Source: an uncultured Clostridia bacterium (lineage in GTDB: Bacteria; Bacillota_A; Clostridia; TANB77; CAG-508). From it: 59,666 bases of DNA. A model generated the notes under the pieces. It saw only the letters and a list, made by a program, of their open reading frames with translations. It searched no databases and had not been told where the DNA came from. Both the position numbers and the translations under genes were made by a program. Shown in pieces: positions 15,637-24,300 of the stretch. The stretch covers positions 1 through 59,666 of the forward strand of contig CANQQF010000010.1 of the NCBI GenBank assembly GCA_947625985.1, in the 5' to 3' direction. Positions within the stretch are counted from its first letter, which is position 1, and each line of letters opens with the position of its first letter.

Positions 15637-15659
15637 TTTATACAAAGAGAAAGTATAAA
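15637..15659 (+). promoter_or_regulatory. Inverted repeat upstream of the tiny ORF
   Basis: TTTATAC (15637-15643) and GTATAAA (15653-15659) are exact inverted copies with a 9-base spacer, 25 bases before a 16-codon ORF. This could be an operator or overlap a -10 (TATAAA). A matching -35 is not seen. Confidence 0.35.
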
Positions 15660-15683
15660 TTAAAAATGGAAGGATGTGAGATT

Positions 15684-15734
15684 ATGAGCTTTTGGGAATG
15701 GATAATGAGAGCTATGGGATATTGGGCTCCATAA
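15684..15734 (+). CDS. Candidate 16-residue peptide (MSFWEWIMRAMGYWAP)
   Basis: A 16-codon ORF with GGAAGGATGTGAG upstream lies alone between two strong terminators, between the Spo0A-like regulator and the AgrC-like kinase. The peptide is strongly hydrophobic and aromatic (three Trp, one Tyr, one Phe) with no cysteine, so it does not look like a cyclic thiolactone precursor. It has no leader sequence. By position it is a candidate signal peptide for the kinase, but a leader peptide or a small RNA with an incidental ORF would also fit. It is too short to be supported by codon use. Confidence 0.4.
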   Translation: MSFWEWIMRAMGYWAP

Positions 15735-15753
15735 TAAAAGAACATAATAAGAA

Positions 15754-15812
15754 AACAAAGAGTCAACCTATAAGTTGTAATAAACTAATAGATTGACTCT
15801 TTGTTATTTTTC
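15754..15812 (+). terminator. Terminator after the tiny ORF
   Basis: The 13-bp arms AACAAAGAGTCAA and TTGACTCTTTGTT pair exactly around a 26-base loop, then ATTTTT. The TTGACT of the right arm also forms the -35 box of the kinase promoter. Confidence 0.8.
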
Positions 15813-15821
15813 GTATACAAT
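15793..15821 (+). promoter_or_regulatory. Probable promoter of the histidine kinase gene
   Basis: TTGACT (15793-15798), 17-nt spacer, TACAAT (15816-15821). The -35 lies inside the preceding terminator stem. Confidence 0.5.
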
Positions 15822-15849
15822 AAATTTGAATTTATTAGGAGATGAGTAT

Positions 15850-17340
15850 ATGAATTATATTAATATTATTAATAGCATCTTTAAATATTTCTTCATCAAT
15901 ATTTTTACATGTTATATATATCAAAAAATTTTATGTTTAGAAAATTTTAAGAAAAAAGAAAAATTTTCAAGTGTATTAATATGTCTTATTTTGTCTATTA
16001 ATGATACATATACGTTTAATGGAATAAATTCAATAGCAATTTTATTTTTGTCAGCTATATTATTAGGAATAATGTTTTGTTTTTTTACAAAATCAAAATT
16101 AGATTATAGTATTATAATAACATTACTTTCATTAATTATAGCGGTAAGTATATATCAAATATCTATATTTTTTATATTAATAATTATTCATGCAATATTA
16201 CCAAAAATAAATATCGAAAGTCCTATTTTTTTGATAATAAGTATGTTAATGGAAAGTATTTTCTTAAATATTTTATTTAAAATAAAAAGGTTTAAAAATG
16301 GATTTTCATTTTTAAAAGATGAAAATAAGAATTATAACATTTTATTGTTTTTTGCTGGAATTTTATTTTTTATAATTTTTGGTTATAAAAATTATAAAAA
16401 TAATACCAATAGTTTCTTACTAATAACTAGTATGATAATTATGAGTATTAGTTTATTTATTTGGATAAAAAGGAAAATAACGTTATATTACAAAAGTCTG
16501 TTGATAGAAGATACAATCAAAAATTTGAAAGAAGAATTAGAAAAAGAGGAAAAACTGAACGAAGATATGCAAGAAGAATTAAATAAAATAGCTACTATAA
16601 ATCATAAGTTTAGCAGTAGAATTTCTGCACTAGAACTTTATATAGAAAAATTATCACATAATCCAAATGATGTGGATAAACAAAAAGTAGAAGAAGCAAC
16701 AAAGTTGGTTAAAAGTTTAAAAGCTGAATTTTCTAGTGAATTAATAAAAAATATTAATACAAATGAAAAGATTACTAGAACGGGAATTTTGAATATCGAT
16801 AATCTTTTAGATTATTTTAATGATGAATGTATAAATAAAAATATATCATTTAATGTATTAGTTAAGAACAATATTAAGAATATAGTTAAAAACACTATTC
16901 CATTAAATCTTTTAGAAACATTGTTAGCCGATATGATAAAAAATGCAGTAATAGCTATAGGATATAACAATAAAAAAGAAAACAAAATATTAGTTCAGTT
17001 TGACAAAAAAGAAGATTTAGAAATTCGTATTTGGGATACTGGAATTGAGTTTGAAAAAGGTACGTTAATGAAATTGGGAAAAGAACGAATAACAACACAT
17101 AAAGAAGATGGAGGAAGTGGTATTGGATTTGTTACAACTTTTGAAACATTGAATAAAACAAAAGCTAGCTTAATTATAGAAGAATATGATAATGATGAAT
17201 ATACAAAATGTTTGGTATTTAAATTTGATAATAAAAATAATTATATTATAAGATCATATAGAAGCAATCAGTTTGATAACCTAGATAACGATGAAAGAAT
17301 ATTTATTGAACCAGTATGTACTAATATAAAAAATTTATAA
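15850..17340 (+). CDS. AgrC-like sensor histidine kinase
   Basis: The 496-residue protein starts at an ATG with AGGAG about 10 nt upstream. The N-terminal 205 residues hold about six membrane helices, followed by a coiled coil (about 215-250). Next come the phosphoacceptor region NHKFSSRISALE with H252 and a GHKL ATPase domain with N-box DMIKNAVIAI, G1 box IWDTGIEF and G2 box GGSGIGF. This is the architecture of AgrC/ComD-type (HPK10) kinases that sense extracellular peptides. Its likely partner is the Spo0A-like regulator upstream. AgrC kinases usually pair with LytTR regulators, so this pairing is unusual. Confidence 0.82.
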   Translation: MNYINIINSIFKYFFINIFTCYIYQKILCLENFKKKEKFSSVLICLILSINDTYTFNGINSIAILFLSAILLGIMFCFFTKSKLDYSIIITLLSLIIAVSIYQISIFFILIIIHAILPKINIESPIFLIISMLMESIFLNILFKIKRFKNGFSFLKDENKNYNILLFFAGILFFIIFGYKNYKNNTNSFLLITSMIIMSISLFIWIKRKITLYYKSLLIEDTIKNLKEELEKEEKLNEDMQEELNKIATINHKFSSRISALELYIEKLSHNPNDVDKQKVEEATKLVKSLKAEFSSELIKNINTNEKITRTGILNIDNLLDYFNDECINKNISFNVLVKNNIKNIVKNTIPLNLLETLLADMIKNAVIAIGYNNKKENKILVQFDKKEDLEIRIWDTGIEFEKGTLMKLGKERITTHKEDGGSGIGFVTTFETLNKTKASLIIEEYDNDEYTKCLVFKFDNKNNYIIRSYRSNQFDNLDNDERIFIEPVCTNIKNL

Positions 17341-17370
17341 AAAATCAAAAAATTTATAAAAAATCAAAAA
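17330..17370 (+). repeat. Short tandem direct repeat over the kinase stop codon
   Basis: AATTTATAAAAAATCAAAAA occurs twice in succession, spanning the kinase stop codon and the start of the intergenic gap. It looks like a local slippage duplication. Confidence 0.6.
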
Positions 17371-17375
17371 AACTA

Positions 17376-17404
17376 TTGCAAAAAGAAAAAAATTATGCTA
17401 TAAT
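17376..17404 (+). promoter_or_regulatory. Strong vegetative promoter
   Basis: TTGCAA and TATAAT are separated by 17 nt, with an extended TGC before the -10. It lies about 55 bases before the gene starting at 17460. Confidence 0.75.
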
Positions 17405-17459
17405 AGTTTACATAAGAAGTTTTTGGTACATTTTAAATTATTATTTAAGTGAGGATGAA

Positions 17460-17792
17460 ATGTCAAGATCATACAAAAAGAATCCAGCATACAGTCAAAC
17501 TACCGGCAAAAGAAGCATGAAAAGGACTAAAAAGTATAAAAGAATGGCTAGCAAAGCTGTAAGACGTAATCCTGAAATTCCTACAAAAGGAAGAGGATAT
17601 AAAAAAGCTTTTGATTCTTGGAATATTTATGATGGTCCTAGTAGAAGGTATTCAAAACAAGAATTCATAGAAGATTGGGAAAGAGAAGAAAAGGAAATTA
17701 TGAATGGTATTTATAACCAAAACGAACTCCCATATCATAAGAAGTATGAAGAAAATCTTTTGGAATGGAGAAAGGCTGTAGAATTTAAATAG
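17460..17792 (+). CDS. Small basic orphan protein
   Basis: The start is placed at the ATG preceded by GAGGATGAA; the 28 codons upstream lie over the promoter and cannot be coding. The 110-residue product begins MSRSYKKNPAYSQTTGKRS and continues with many Lys/Arg residues (RTKKYKRMASKAVRRNP). The second half is acidic and aromatic (RRYSKQEFIEDWEREEKEI). A similar N-terminus is familiar from small uncharacterised Bacillota and phage proteins. Nucleic-acid binding is plausible from charge only. It has its own promoter and terminator. Confidence 0.72.
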   Translation: MSRSYKKNPAYSQTTGKRSMKRTKKYKRMASKAVRRNPEIPTKGRGYKKAFDSWNIYDGPSRRYSKQEFIEDWEREEKEIMNGIYNQNELPYHKKYEENLLEWRKAVEFK

Positions 17793-17840
17793 AATCTGAC
17801 ATTAATCAACCACAATGTTATTATGTAGTTGAAAATTCAT

Positions 17841-17869
17841 AAAAAGATTGGTGAAAGCCAATCTTTTTT
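17841..17869 (+). terminator. Terminator after the basic orphan
   Basis: Arms AAAAAGATTGG (17841-17851) and CCAATCTTTTT (17858-17868) with a short loop and a T-run. Confidence 0.85.
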
Positions 17870-17876
17870 ATTTTAT

Positions 17877-17904
17877 TTGACAAAAAAATCAACTGTGATA
17901 AAAT
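17877..17904 (+). promoter_or_regulatory. Promoter of the dedA-amylase pair
   Basis: A consensus TTGACA at 17877-17882 and TAAAAT at 17899-17904 are separated by 16 nt. Confidence 0.65.
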
Positions 17905-17944
17905 ATTAAAGGAAGCATATAATGTTCTTAGTAAAGGAGATTAT

Positions 17945-18577
17945 ATGCAAGAAATAATAATTCAAGTTATGAATCGATATGGATGTTTTGGAATTGCATT
18001 TTTAATAGCGATTGAAAATATTTTTCCGCCAATCCCATCAGAAGTAATTTTAAGTTTTGGTGGATTTATGACTACATATACGAAAATGACACTTTTAGAA
18101 GTAATTATTGCTTCAACAATAGGATCACTGATTGGTGCAGTAGTATTGTATGGAGTTGGAAGGATTATAAATAAAGATAAATTAATTGAAATTTGTGATG
18201 GAAAAATTGGAAAGATATTACATCTAAAATCAGAAAATATTGAAAAATCTGAAAAATGGTTTCAAACTAAAAGTAAAAGTGCTGTATTATTTTGTAGGTG
18301 CATTCCAATAATTAGAAGTTTAATATCAATTCCCGCAGGAATGAGTAAAATGAATTTTGCAGAATTTATGTTTTTAACTACAATAGGAACAATTATTTGG
18401 AATACATTAATTACAGTGTTAGGAAAAATGGCTGGAAATTCATGGACCCTTATTTCAGACAGTATATTAGAATATTCACATATTATAAAAATATTAGGAT
18501 GGATACTAATAATAGTATTTATAGTCAAAAAGATTATAGGTCGTAGAATAGTTTATTATAAAATTAAAAAGAGGTAG
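17945..18577 (+). CDS. DedA-family membrane protein
   Basis: DedA proteins are polytopic membrane proteins linked to lipid-carrier (undecaprenyl phosphate, phospholipid) translocation and membrane potential. The 210-residue length is typical. Conserved features include the re-entrant loop region IENIFPPIPSEVILSFGGF (about residues 22-40), then FCRCIPIIRSLISIPAGMSKM (from about residue 118) with the family's Arg and Gly residues. Four to five hydrophobic segments are visible. The amylase gene begins 6 bases after its stop, so they share a transcript. Exact substrate cannot be told. Confidence 0.9.
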   Translation: MQEIIIQVMNRYGCFGIAFLIAIENIFPPIPSEVILSFGGFMTTYTKMTLLEVIIASTIGSLIGAVVLYGVGRIINKDKLIEICDGKIGKILHLKSENIEKSEKWFQTKSKSAVLFCRCIPIIRSLISIPAGMSKMNFAEFMFLTTIGTIIWNTLITVLGKMAGNSWTLISDSILEYSHIIKILGWILIIVFIVKKIIGRRIVYYKIKKR

Positions 18578-18583
18578 GTTAAA

Positions 18584-20029
18584 ATGAAACAAATAAATGG
18601 AATAATAATGCAATATTTTGAATGGTATTTAGAATGCAATCAAAATTTATGGAATGATTTAAAGCAAAAAGCTCCAGAATTAGCAGATATAGGAATTACG
18701 GCTGTATGGTTACCTCCAGCATATAAAGGAATAGGAGGGGCAAATGAGGTTGGATATGGAGTGTATGATGTATATGATTTAGGAGAATTTGACCAAAAAG
18801 GAAGTGTAAAAACTAAATATGGATCAAAAGATGAATACTTAGAATGTATTCAAGTACTTAAACAAAATGGTATTGAAGTCTATGCAGATATCGTGTTAAA
18901 CCATAAAATGGGGGCAGATATTATACAAACAATACCAGCTTCAAAAGTTGATTGGACTGATCATAATCATGAAATATCTGGAGAAGAAATTGTTAAAGTT
19001 GCAACAAAGTATACTTTTCCAGGAAGAAAACATAAATATTCAGACTTCGAATGGAATTGGACACATTTTGATGGAATAGATTATAATAATGCAAATGGAG
19101 AAAATGCAATATTTAAATTTAAAGATAAAACATGGGGAGAAGAAGTAGATGAAGAAAATGGAAATTATGATTATCTAATGGGGGCTGATTTAGATTTTGA
19201 AAATCCAGTAGTTGTTCAAGAATGTACTAGATGGGGAGAATGGTATCTAGATATGACAAAAGCAGATGGATTTAGACTAGATGCTGTAAAACATATTCCA
19301 GCAGTTTTTTATAAAGATTGGATTACACATTTACGTGAAAAAACAAAAAGAACTTTGTTTACTGTTGGAGAATATTGGTCTGCAAATGTAGAAAAATTGC
19401 ATAGATATATAACAAAAACGGAAGGTAAAATATCATTATTTGATGTTCCATTACATTATAATATGTATGCAGCATCATGTGATGACAATTATGACTTAAG
19501 AAATTTATTAGAAAAAACATTAGTCAAAGAAAATAGTAGTATGGCAGTTACTTTTGTCGATAATCATGATACTCAACCAGAACAAGCGTTACAAAGCTTT
19601 ATACATGATTGGTTTAAGCAAGCTGCATATGCAATAATTCTTCTAAGAAAAGAAGGATATCCATGTATTTTTTATGGTGATTATTATGGAATACCGCATA
19701 ATAACATACCTAAAGTTGACAACATAGAAACAATAATAGAATTAAGACAAGAAAAATCATATGGAGAGCAACATGATTATTTCGATGACCAACATTTTGT
19801 TGGATGGACAAGAGAAGGAGATGAAGATCATATTCGCTCTGGGTTAGCTGTAGTGATCTCAAATGCAAATGATGGAGAAAAGAGAATGTATCTTGGAGAA
19901 AAGTATGCAGGAGAAACATTTATAGATGCTTTAAATAATTGTGAAGATGAAATAATAATTGAACAGGATGGATATGCTAATTTTAAAGTAAAAGGACATT
20001 CTGCATCAATTTGGGTAATAGCCAAATGA
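18584..20029 (+). CDS. Cytoplasmic alpha-amylase (GH13)
   Basis: The enzyme hydrolyses alpha-1,4 glucans. The 481-residue protein has no signal peptide, so it acts inside the cell, probably on storage glucan made by the GH57/GT4 cluster elsewhere in the window. It starts like bacterial liquefying amylases (NGIIMQYFEWYL) and has the GH13 regions DIVLNHKMG, GFRLDAVKHI with nucleophile D233, TVGEYW with acid/base E263, and VDNHDT with D329. The C-terminal beta domain ends with GHSASIWVIAK. It is coupled to dedA and ends at a strong terminator. Confidence 0.93.
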   Translation: MKQINGIIMQYFEWYLECNQNLWNDLKQKAPELADIGITAVWLPPAYKGIGGANEVGYGVYDVYDLGEFDQKGSVKTKYGSKDEYLECIQVLKQNGIEVYADIVLNHKMGADIIQTIPASKVDWTDHNHEISGEEIVKVATKYTFPGRKHKYSDFEWNWTHFDGIDYNNANGENAIFKFKDKTWGEEVDEENGNYDYLMGADLDFENPVVVQECTRWGEWYLDMTKADGFRLDAVKHIPAVFYKDWITHLREKTKRTLFTVGEYWSANVEKLHRYITKTEGKISLFDVPLHYNMYAASCDDNYDLRNLLEKTLVKENSSMAVTFVDNHDTQPEQALQSFIHDWFKQAAYAIILLRKEGYPCIFYGDYYGIPHNNIPKVDNIETIIELRQEKSYGEQHDYFDDQHFVGWTREGDEDHIRSGLAVVISNANDGEKRMYLGEKYAGETFIDALNNCEDEIIIEQDGYANFKVKGHSASIWVIAK

Positions 20030-20065
20030 AAAAAGAAGCTAATCAAAAAAGATTAGCTTCTTTTT
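20030..20065. terminator. Bidirectional terminator after the amylase gene
   Basis: Perfect 15-bp arms AAAAAGAAGCTAATC and GATTAGCTTCTTTTT with a 6-base loop. It also lies at the end of the convergent gene that stops at 20078. Confidence 0.9.
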
Positions 20066-20077
20066 ATGGAGCCAAGT

Positions 20078-20401
20078 TTAATATAGAGGAAAACTATCTA
20101 CCAATAGTGAACCAGTATGTGGATAATCAGTCTGACGATTTGGGTCTATAATTCCTACAGTATAAACAGCTTGTTTATAATCATTGACAAATTGTTGACA
20201 GTAAACATTATAACCATAAGCAGCTAGTTCTTTACAAGTTTCTATATTGAAACCTTCAATAGAGTAATCATCAACAAGAACAGCATCTTCGTGCGGCTTT
20301 TTTTCTAATTCCTTTTGAATTATATCATCTGCAGTTAATGCAGGAAAAGATAAATCTTCATATGTTTTGTGTTCATTAATTTCGTATATTTTTGTAATCA
20401 T
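20078..20401 (-). CDS. Acidic orphan protein A (paralog of the next gene)
   Basis: The start is at the ATG with GAGG 9 nt upstream, five codons inside the longest frame. The 107-residue protein has no signal or membrane segment. Residues 45-107 align with the neighbouring gene: GFNIETCKELAAYGYNVYCQ versus GLNIEVAKELSKYGYHVYYQ, and GSLLVDSFPL versus GSLIVDTFPL. The family is unknown to me. The pair has diverged in length, this copy ending at the shared SFPL motif. Its promoter carries the same element as its paralog. Confidence 0.7.
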   Translation of the reverse strand: MITKIYEINEHKTYEDLSFPALTADDIIQKELEKKPHEDAVLVDDYSIEGFNIETCKELAAYGYNVYCQQFVNDYKQAVYTVGIIDPNRQTDYPHTGSLLVDSFPLY

Positions 20402-20503
20402 TTTGTAATACCTCATAAAGTTTTGAATACAATTGTAAACCTATAACTCCATATATTTTTAATGTGCTTGCAATAGCTACACAATAAGAAAATTAACAAC
20501 AAC

Positions 20504-20533
20504 ATTATAACATGTTTACATAAAGAAAGTCAA
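20504..20533 (-). promoter_or_regulatory. Promoter of orphan A with ATGTAAACAT element
   Basis: Read on the minus strand: TTGACT, 18-nt spacer, TATAAT. The spacer holds TTATGTAAACATG directly before the -10, which also occurs at the same place before the paralog gene. Confidence 0.65.
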
Positions 20534-20554
20534 TTATTAAAAAAATAAATATAA

Positions 20555-20586
20555 AAAAAGATTAACCAAAGAGGTTAATCTTTTGT
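20555..20586 (-). terminator. Terminator of orphan B
   Basis: Arms AAAGATTAACC and GGTTAATCTTTT, with a T-run on the minus strand, lie just after the stop of the gene ending at 20589. Confidence 0.8.
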
Positions 20587-20588
20587 AT

Positions 20589-21191
20589 TTAAAATAAATT
20601 AAACAAAATATAACTATAATCACTAATTAATTCTGATTCATCATATGTCAATTCTTCAAGGAAGATTAAAGTTTCAAGATCTAGAATATCATAATCATCT
20701 GAAGATAAACGAGAATAAATATATGCAAATCCAGTAGCCCTTAAAAACATTAAAAGTATTTCATCGTCTGAAAATAATGAAGGAACAAAAGGTGTAAAAC
20801 ATGAATCAAATATGTAATAAAACTCATCATCTTCAAAACCATCTAAATATTCTTCAGCTTCAAATCCTAGAGGAAATGTATCTACAATTAAAGAGCCTAT
20901 ATTAGAATAAAATGTGTCGCGATTAGCATTAATAATAATTAAGCCCATAACAGATTTTTTATCATTTCCAATATAATCTTGATAATAAACATGATAACCA
21001 TATTTGGATAATTCTTTAGCAACTTCAATATTAAGCCCTTTTATTTCTAATGAATCATAACACACAAAACTTTTTTCTGGGTCATCCTCTAATGATATTT
21101 GAGTCATGTAATGTAGTTGTATAGCTAAATCAGATAATTCATCATATGTAATGAAATCATTTTCATTTAAAATATATTGTCTTGTTACCAT
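20589..21191 (-). CDS. Acidic orphan protein B (paralog of the preceding gene)
   Basis: The 200-residue, strongly acidic protein shares its first 95 residues with orphan A (see GLNIEVAKELSKYGYHVYYQ and GSLIVDTFPL). The second half (about 100-200) is unique, rich in Asp/Glu/Tyr/Phe (for example GFEDDEFYYIFDSCF), and has no known motif. No signal peptide. AAAGAGG precedes the ATG by 7 nt. Tandem duplication followed by loss or gain of the C-terminal part explains the pair. Acidic, orphan and in tandem copies would fit an anti-restriction or inhibitor role, but nothing shows this. Confidence 0.72.
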   Translation of the reverse strand: MVTRQYILNENDFITYDELSDLAIQLHYMTQISLEDDPEKSFVCYDSLEIKGLNIEVAKELSKYGYHVYYQDYIGNDKKSVMGLIIINANRDTFYSNIGSLIVDTFPLGFEAEEYLDGFEDDEFYYIFDSCFTPFVPSLFSDDEILLMFLRATGFAYIYSRLSSDDYDILDLETLIFLEELTYDESELISDYSYILFNLF

Positions 21192-21285
21192 ATTGTTACC
21201 TCTTTCTAAAAATTCATGATTGATTACATTATTGACTTCATATAAATTTGGCGTAATTATACCAAATAAAAAAAAGGTTTATAAC

Positions 21286-21314
21286 ATTATACCATGTTTA
21301 CATAAGTAATGCAA
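21286..21314 (-). promoter_or_regulatory. Promoter of orphan B with ATGTAAACAT element
   Basis: Minus strand: TTGCAT, 17-nt spacer, TATAAT, with TTATGTAAACATG ending next to the -10, as before orphan A. It is divergent from the dnaE promoter. Confidence 0.7.
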
Positions 21315-21321
21315 GTTTTTA

Positions 21322-21350
21322 TAGACATTTTTAACTATTTGGTATATAAT
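21322..21350 (+). promoter_or_regulatory. Promoter of dnaE
   Basis: TAGACA (21322-21327), 17-nt spacer, TATAAT (21345-21350); the gene begins 25 bases further on. Confidence 0.65.
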
Positions 21351-21374
21351 TTCAGAAAAGAAAAGGAGAAACTA

Positions 21375-24300
21375 ATGTCAAGATTTGTACACTTACACAT
21401 TCATAGTGAATTTAGTTTATTAGATGGAGCTAATAGAATAAAAGATTTACCTAAAAGAGCAAAAGAGCTTGGAATGGATGCTATTGCTCTTACTGATCAT
21501 GGGGTTATGTATGGGGCTATTGATTTCTATAAAGCTTGTAAAGAAGAGGGAATAAAACCAATAATTGGTTGTGAAGTATATGTTGCTCAACAAGGAAGAA
21601 AAAGAACCGATAAGCAACCAGGAATTGATAATAGATATAATCACCTGATTTTATTAGCTAAAAATAATCAAGGATATAAAAATCTTAGCAAACTAGTTTC
21701 AATTGGATTTGTTGATGGATATTATTATAAGCCACGTATAGATTATGAAGTATTAGAGAAATATAGTGAGGGATTGGTGTGTTTAAGTGCTTGTTTAGCA
21801 GGAGCAGTAAATCAAGCTTTATTAAATGGGCAACAGGAAAAAGCAGAAGAGATTGCAATGTGGCATAAAAATGTTTTTGGAGAAGATTATTATATAGAAA
21901 TACAAAATAATGGATTAGAAGAACAAGTTCTAGCAAATCAAAAATTAGTACAACTTGCAAGAAAATTAAATATTCCATTAGTAGCAACAAATGATGCTCA
22001 TTATTTAAAAAGAGAAGATGCATATAATCATGAGGTTTTATTATGTATTCAAACAGGAAAACGAATGTCTGATGAAGATAGAATGAGATTTGATACAGAT
22101 GAATTATATGTAAAATCTCAAGAAGAAATGATAGAATACTTTAGTAGTTTTCCAGATGCAATTGAAAATACAGTAAAAATAGCTAAAAAGTGTAATGTGG
22201 AATTTGAGTTTGGACATACTATATTACCTAATTATGATGTTCCAAAAGAATTTAAAACACATTTTGATTATTTAAAAAAATTATGTGATGATGGAATTAA
22301 AAAAAGATATGGTGAAAATCCTTCACAAGAAATTTTAGATAGAGCAAAATATGAAATTGACGTAGTAAAAAAAATGGGATATGTTGATTATTTTTTAATA
22401 GTTTGGGATTTTATTCATTATGCAAAATCAAATAATATTCCAGTAGGACCAGGACGCGGTTCAGGTGCAGGTTCTATACTTGCTTATGCAATTGAAATAA
22501 CAGATATTGATCCAATAAAATATGGATTGATTTTTGAACGTTTTTTAAATCCAGAGAGAATCAGTATGCCTGATTTTGATGTTGATTTTTGCTATGAAAA
22601 AAGGCAAGATGTAATTGATTATGTGTCTAAAAAATATGGCCATGACCATGTTTCACAGATTATAACGTTTGGAACTATGTCAGCAAGAATGGTAATACGT
22701 GATGTTGCAAGAGTTTTAGATATGCCTTATTCTCAAGCCGATTCCTTAGCAAAAATGATACCAAATGAACTACATATAACAATAAAAAAGGCTTTAGAGC
22801 AAAATAAAGAATTAAATGATTTATATGAAAATGATGATGAAGTAAAGAAAGTATTAACTGTAGCTATGGGATTAGAAGGTATGCCAAGACAGGCATCAAC
22901 ACATGCATGTGGAATAGTTATAACCAAAGAACCAGTAGATACATATGTACCTTTATATGTAAGAGATAACCAAATATCTACACAATATATAATGACAACA
23001 CTAGAAGAGTTAGGATTGTTGAAAATGGACTTTTTAGGATTAAGAACATTGACAGTTATTCAAGATACAATTGATTTGATAAAACAAAACTATGGTGTGG
23101 ATATTGAATTTGACCAAGATATGAATGATCCTAAAGTTTATAAATTATGGCAAGAAGGAAAGTCTTGTGGAATATTTCAATTTGAATCACAAGGTATGAC
23201 TAATTTTATGAAAGAATTAAAACCAGATTGTTTAGAAGATTTAATAGCTGGTGTTTCCTTGTACAGACCAGGGCCAATGGATCAAATACCAAGATATATA
23301 AAAGGAAAATTAAATCCAGGTCATAATGAGTATACTCACCCAGCACTTGAGCCAATATTAAATGTAACTTATGGATGTATGGTATATCAAGAGCAAGTTA
23401 TGCAAATTGTTCGAGATTTAGCAGGATATTCATTGGGGAGAGCTGACTTAGTTAGAAGAGCTATGGGTAAGAAAAAGTTGGACGTTATGGCAAAAGAAAG
23501 AGAAGTTTTCATTCATGGACAAGTAGATAAAAATGGAAATATAGAAGTACCAGGTTGTGTACGTAATGGAATAGATGAAAAGAATGCAAATAAAATATTT
23601 GATGAGATGGCTGAATTTGCTAAATATGCTTTCAATAAATCACATGCAGCATGTTATGCAGTAGTAGCATATAGAACTGCATATTTAAAAGCATACTATC
23701 CAGCAGAATTTATGGCAGCTACATTAAATAGTTTTTTAGGAAATTTAGACAAGATTCCTCAATATATTAATGAATGTAAAGAATTAGGAATTGAAATTTT
23801 AAAACCAGAGATTAATAAAAGTGATACAAAATTTACTGTTGAAAAGATTAATGAAAAATCAAAAATTGGCAAAATAAGATTTGGTCTAGGAAGCATAAAA
23901 AATGTAGGAATTGCTCCAATTCAAGCTATTGTGAAAGAAAGAAAAGAAAATGGAGAATATAAAAGTTTTACTGATTTTTGTGAAAGAATAGCAGATGAAG
24001 CTGTAAATAAAAAATGCATAGAAAGTCTGATAAAAGCTGGAGCCTTTGATAAGTTTGAACAAACAAGAGCTACGCTTCTTGCATCTTTTGAAACAATAAT
24101 AGACAGTATTCAAAGTTCAAAGAAAAAAGGGTTAGATGGACAAGTAACTTTATTCGACCTTGGTACAGAAGAAGAACAACAAAAAATGAATGAAGTTAAA
24201 TATACATTTTATGAAAAAGAAGAAATAAGTGAAAAGGAAATGCTTTCTGTAGAAAAAGAAATGCTAGGAATATATATATCTGGACATCCTTTAGAAAAAA

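Noticed and set aside
17376..17459. N-terminal extension of the basic orphan gene
   Set aside because: These codons overlap a strong promoter; the ATG at 17460 has a ribosome site.
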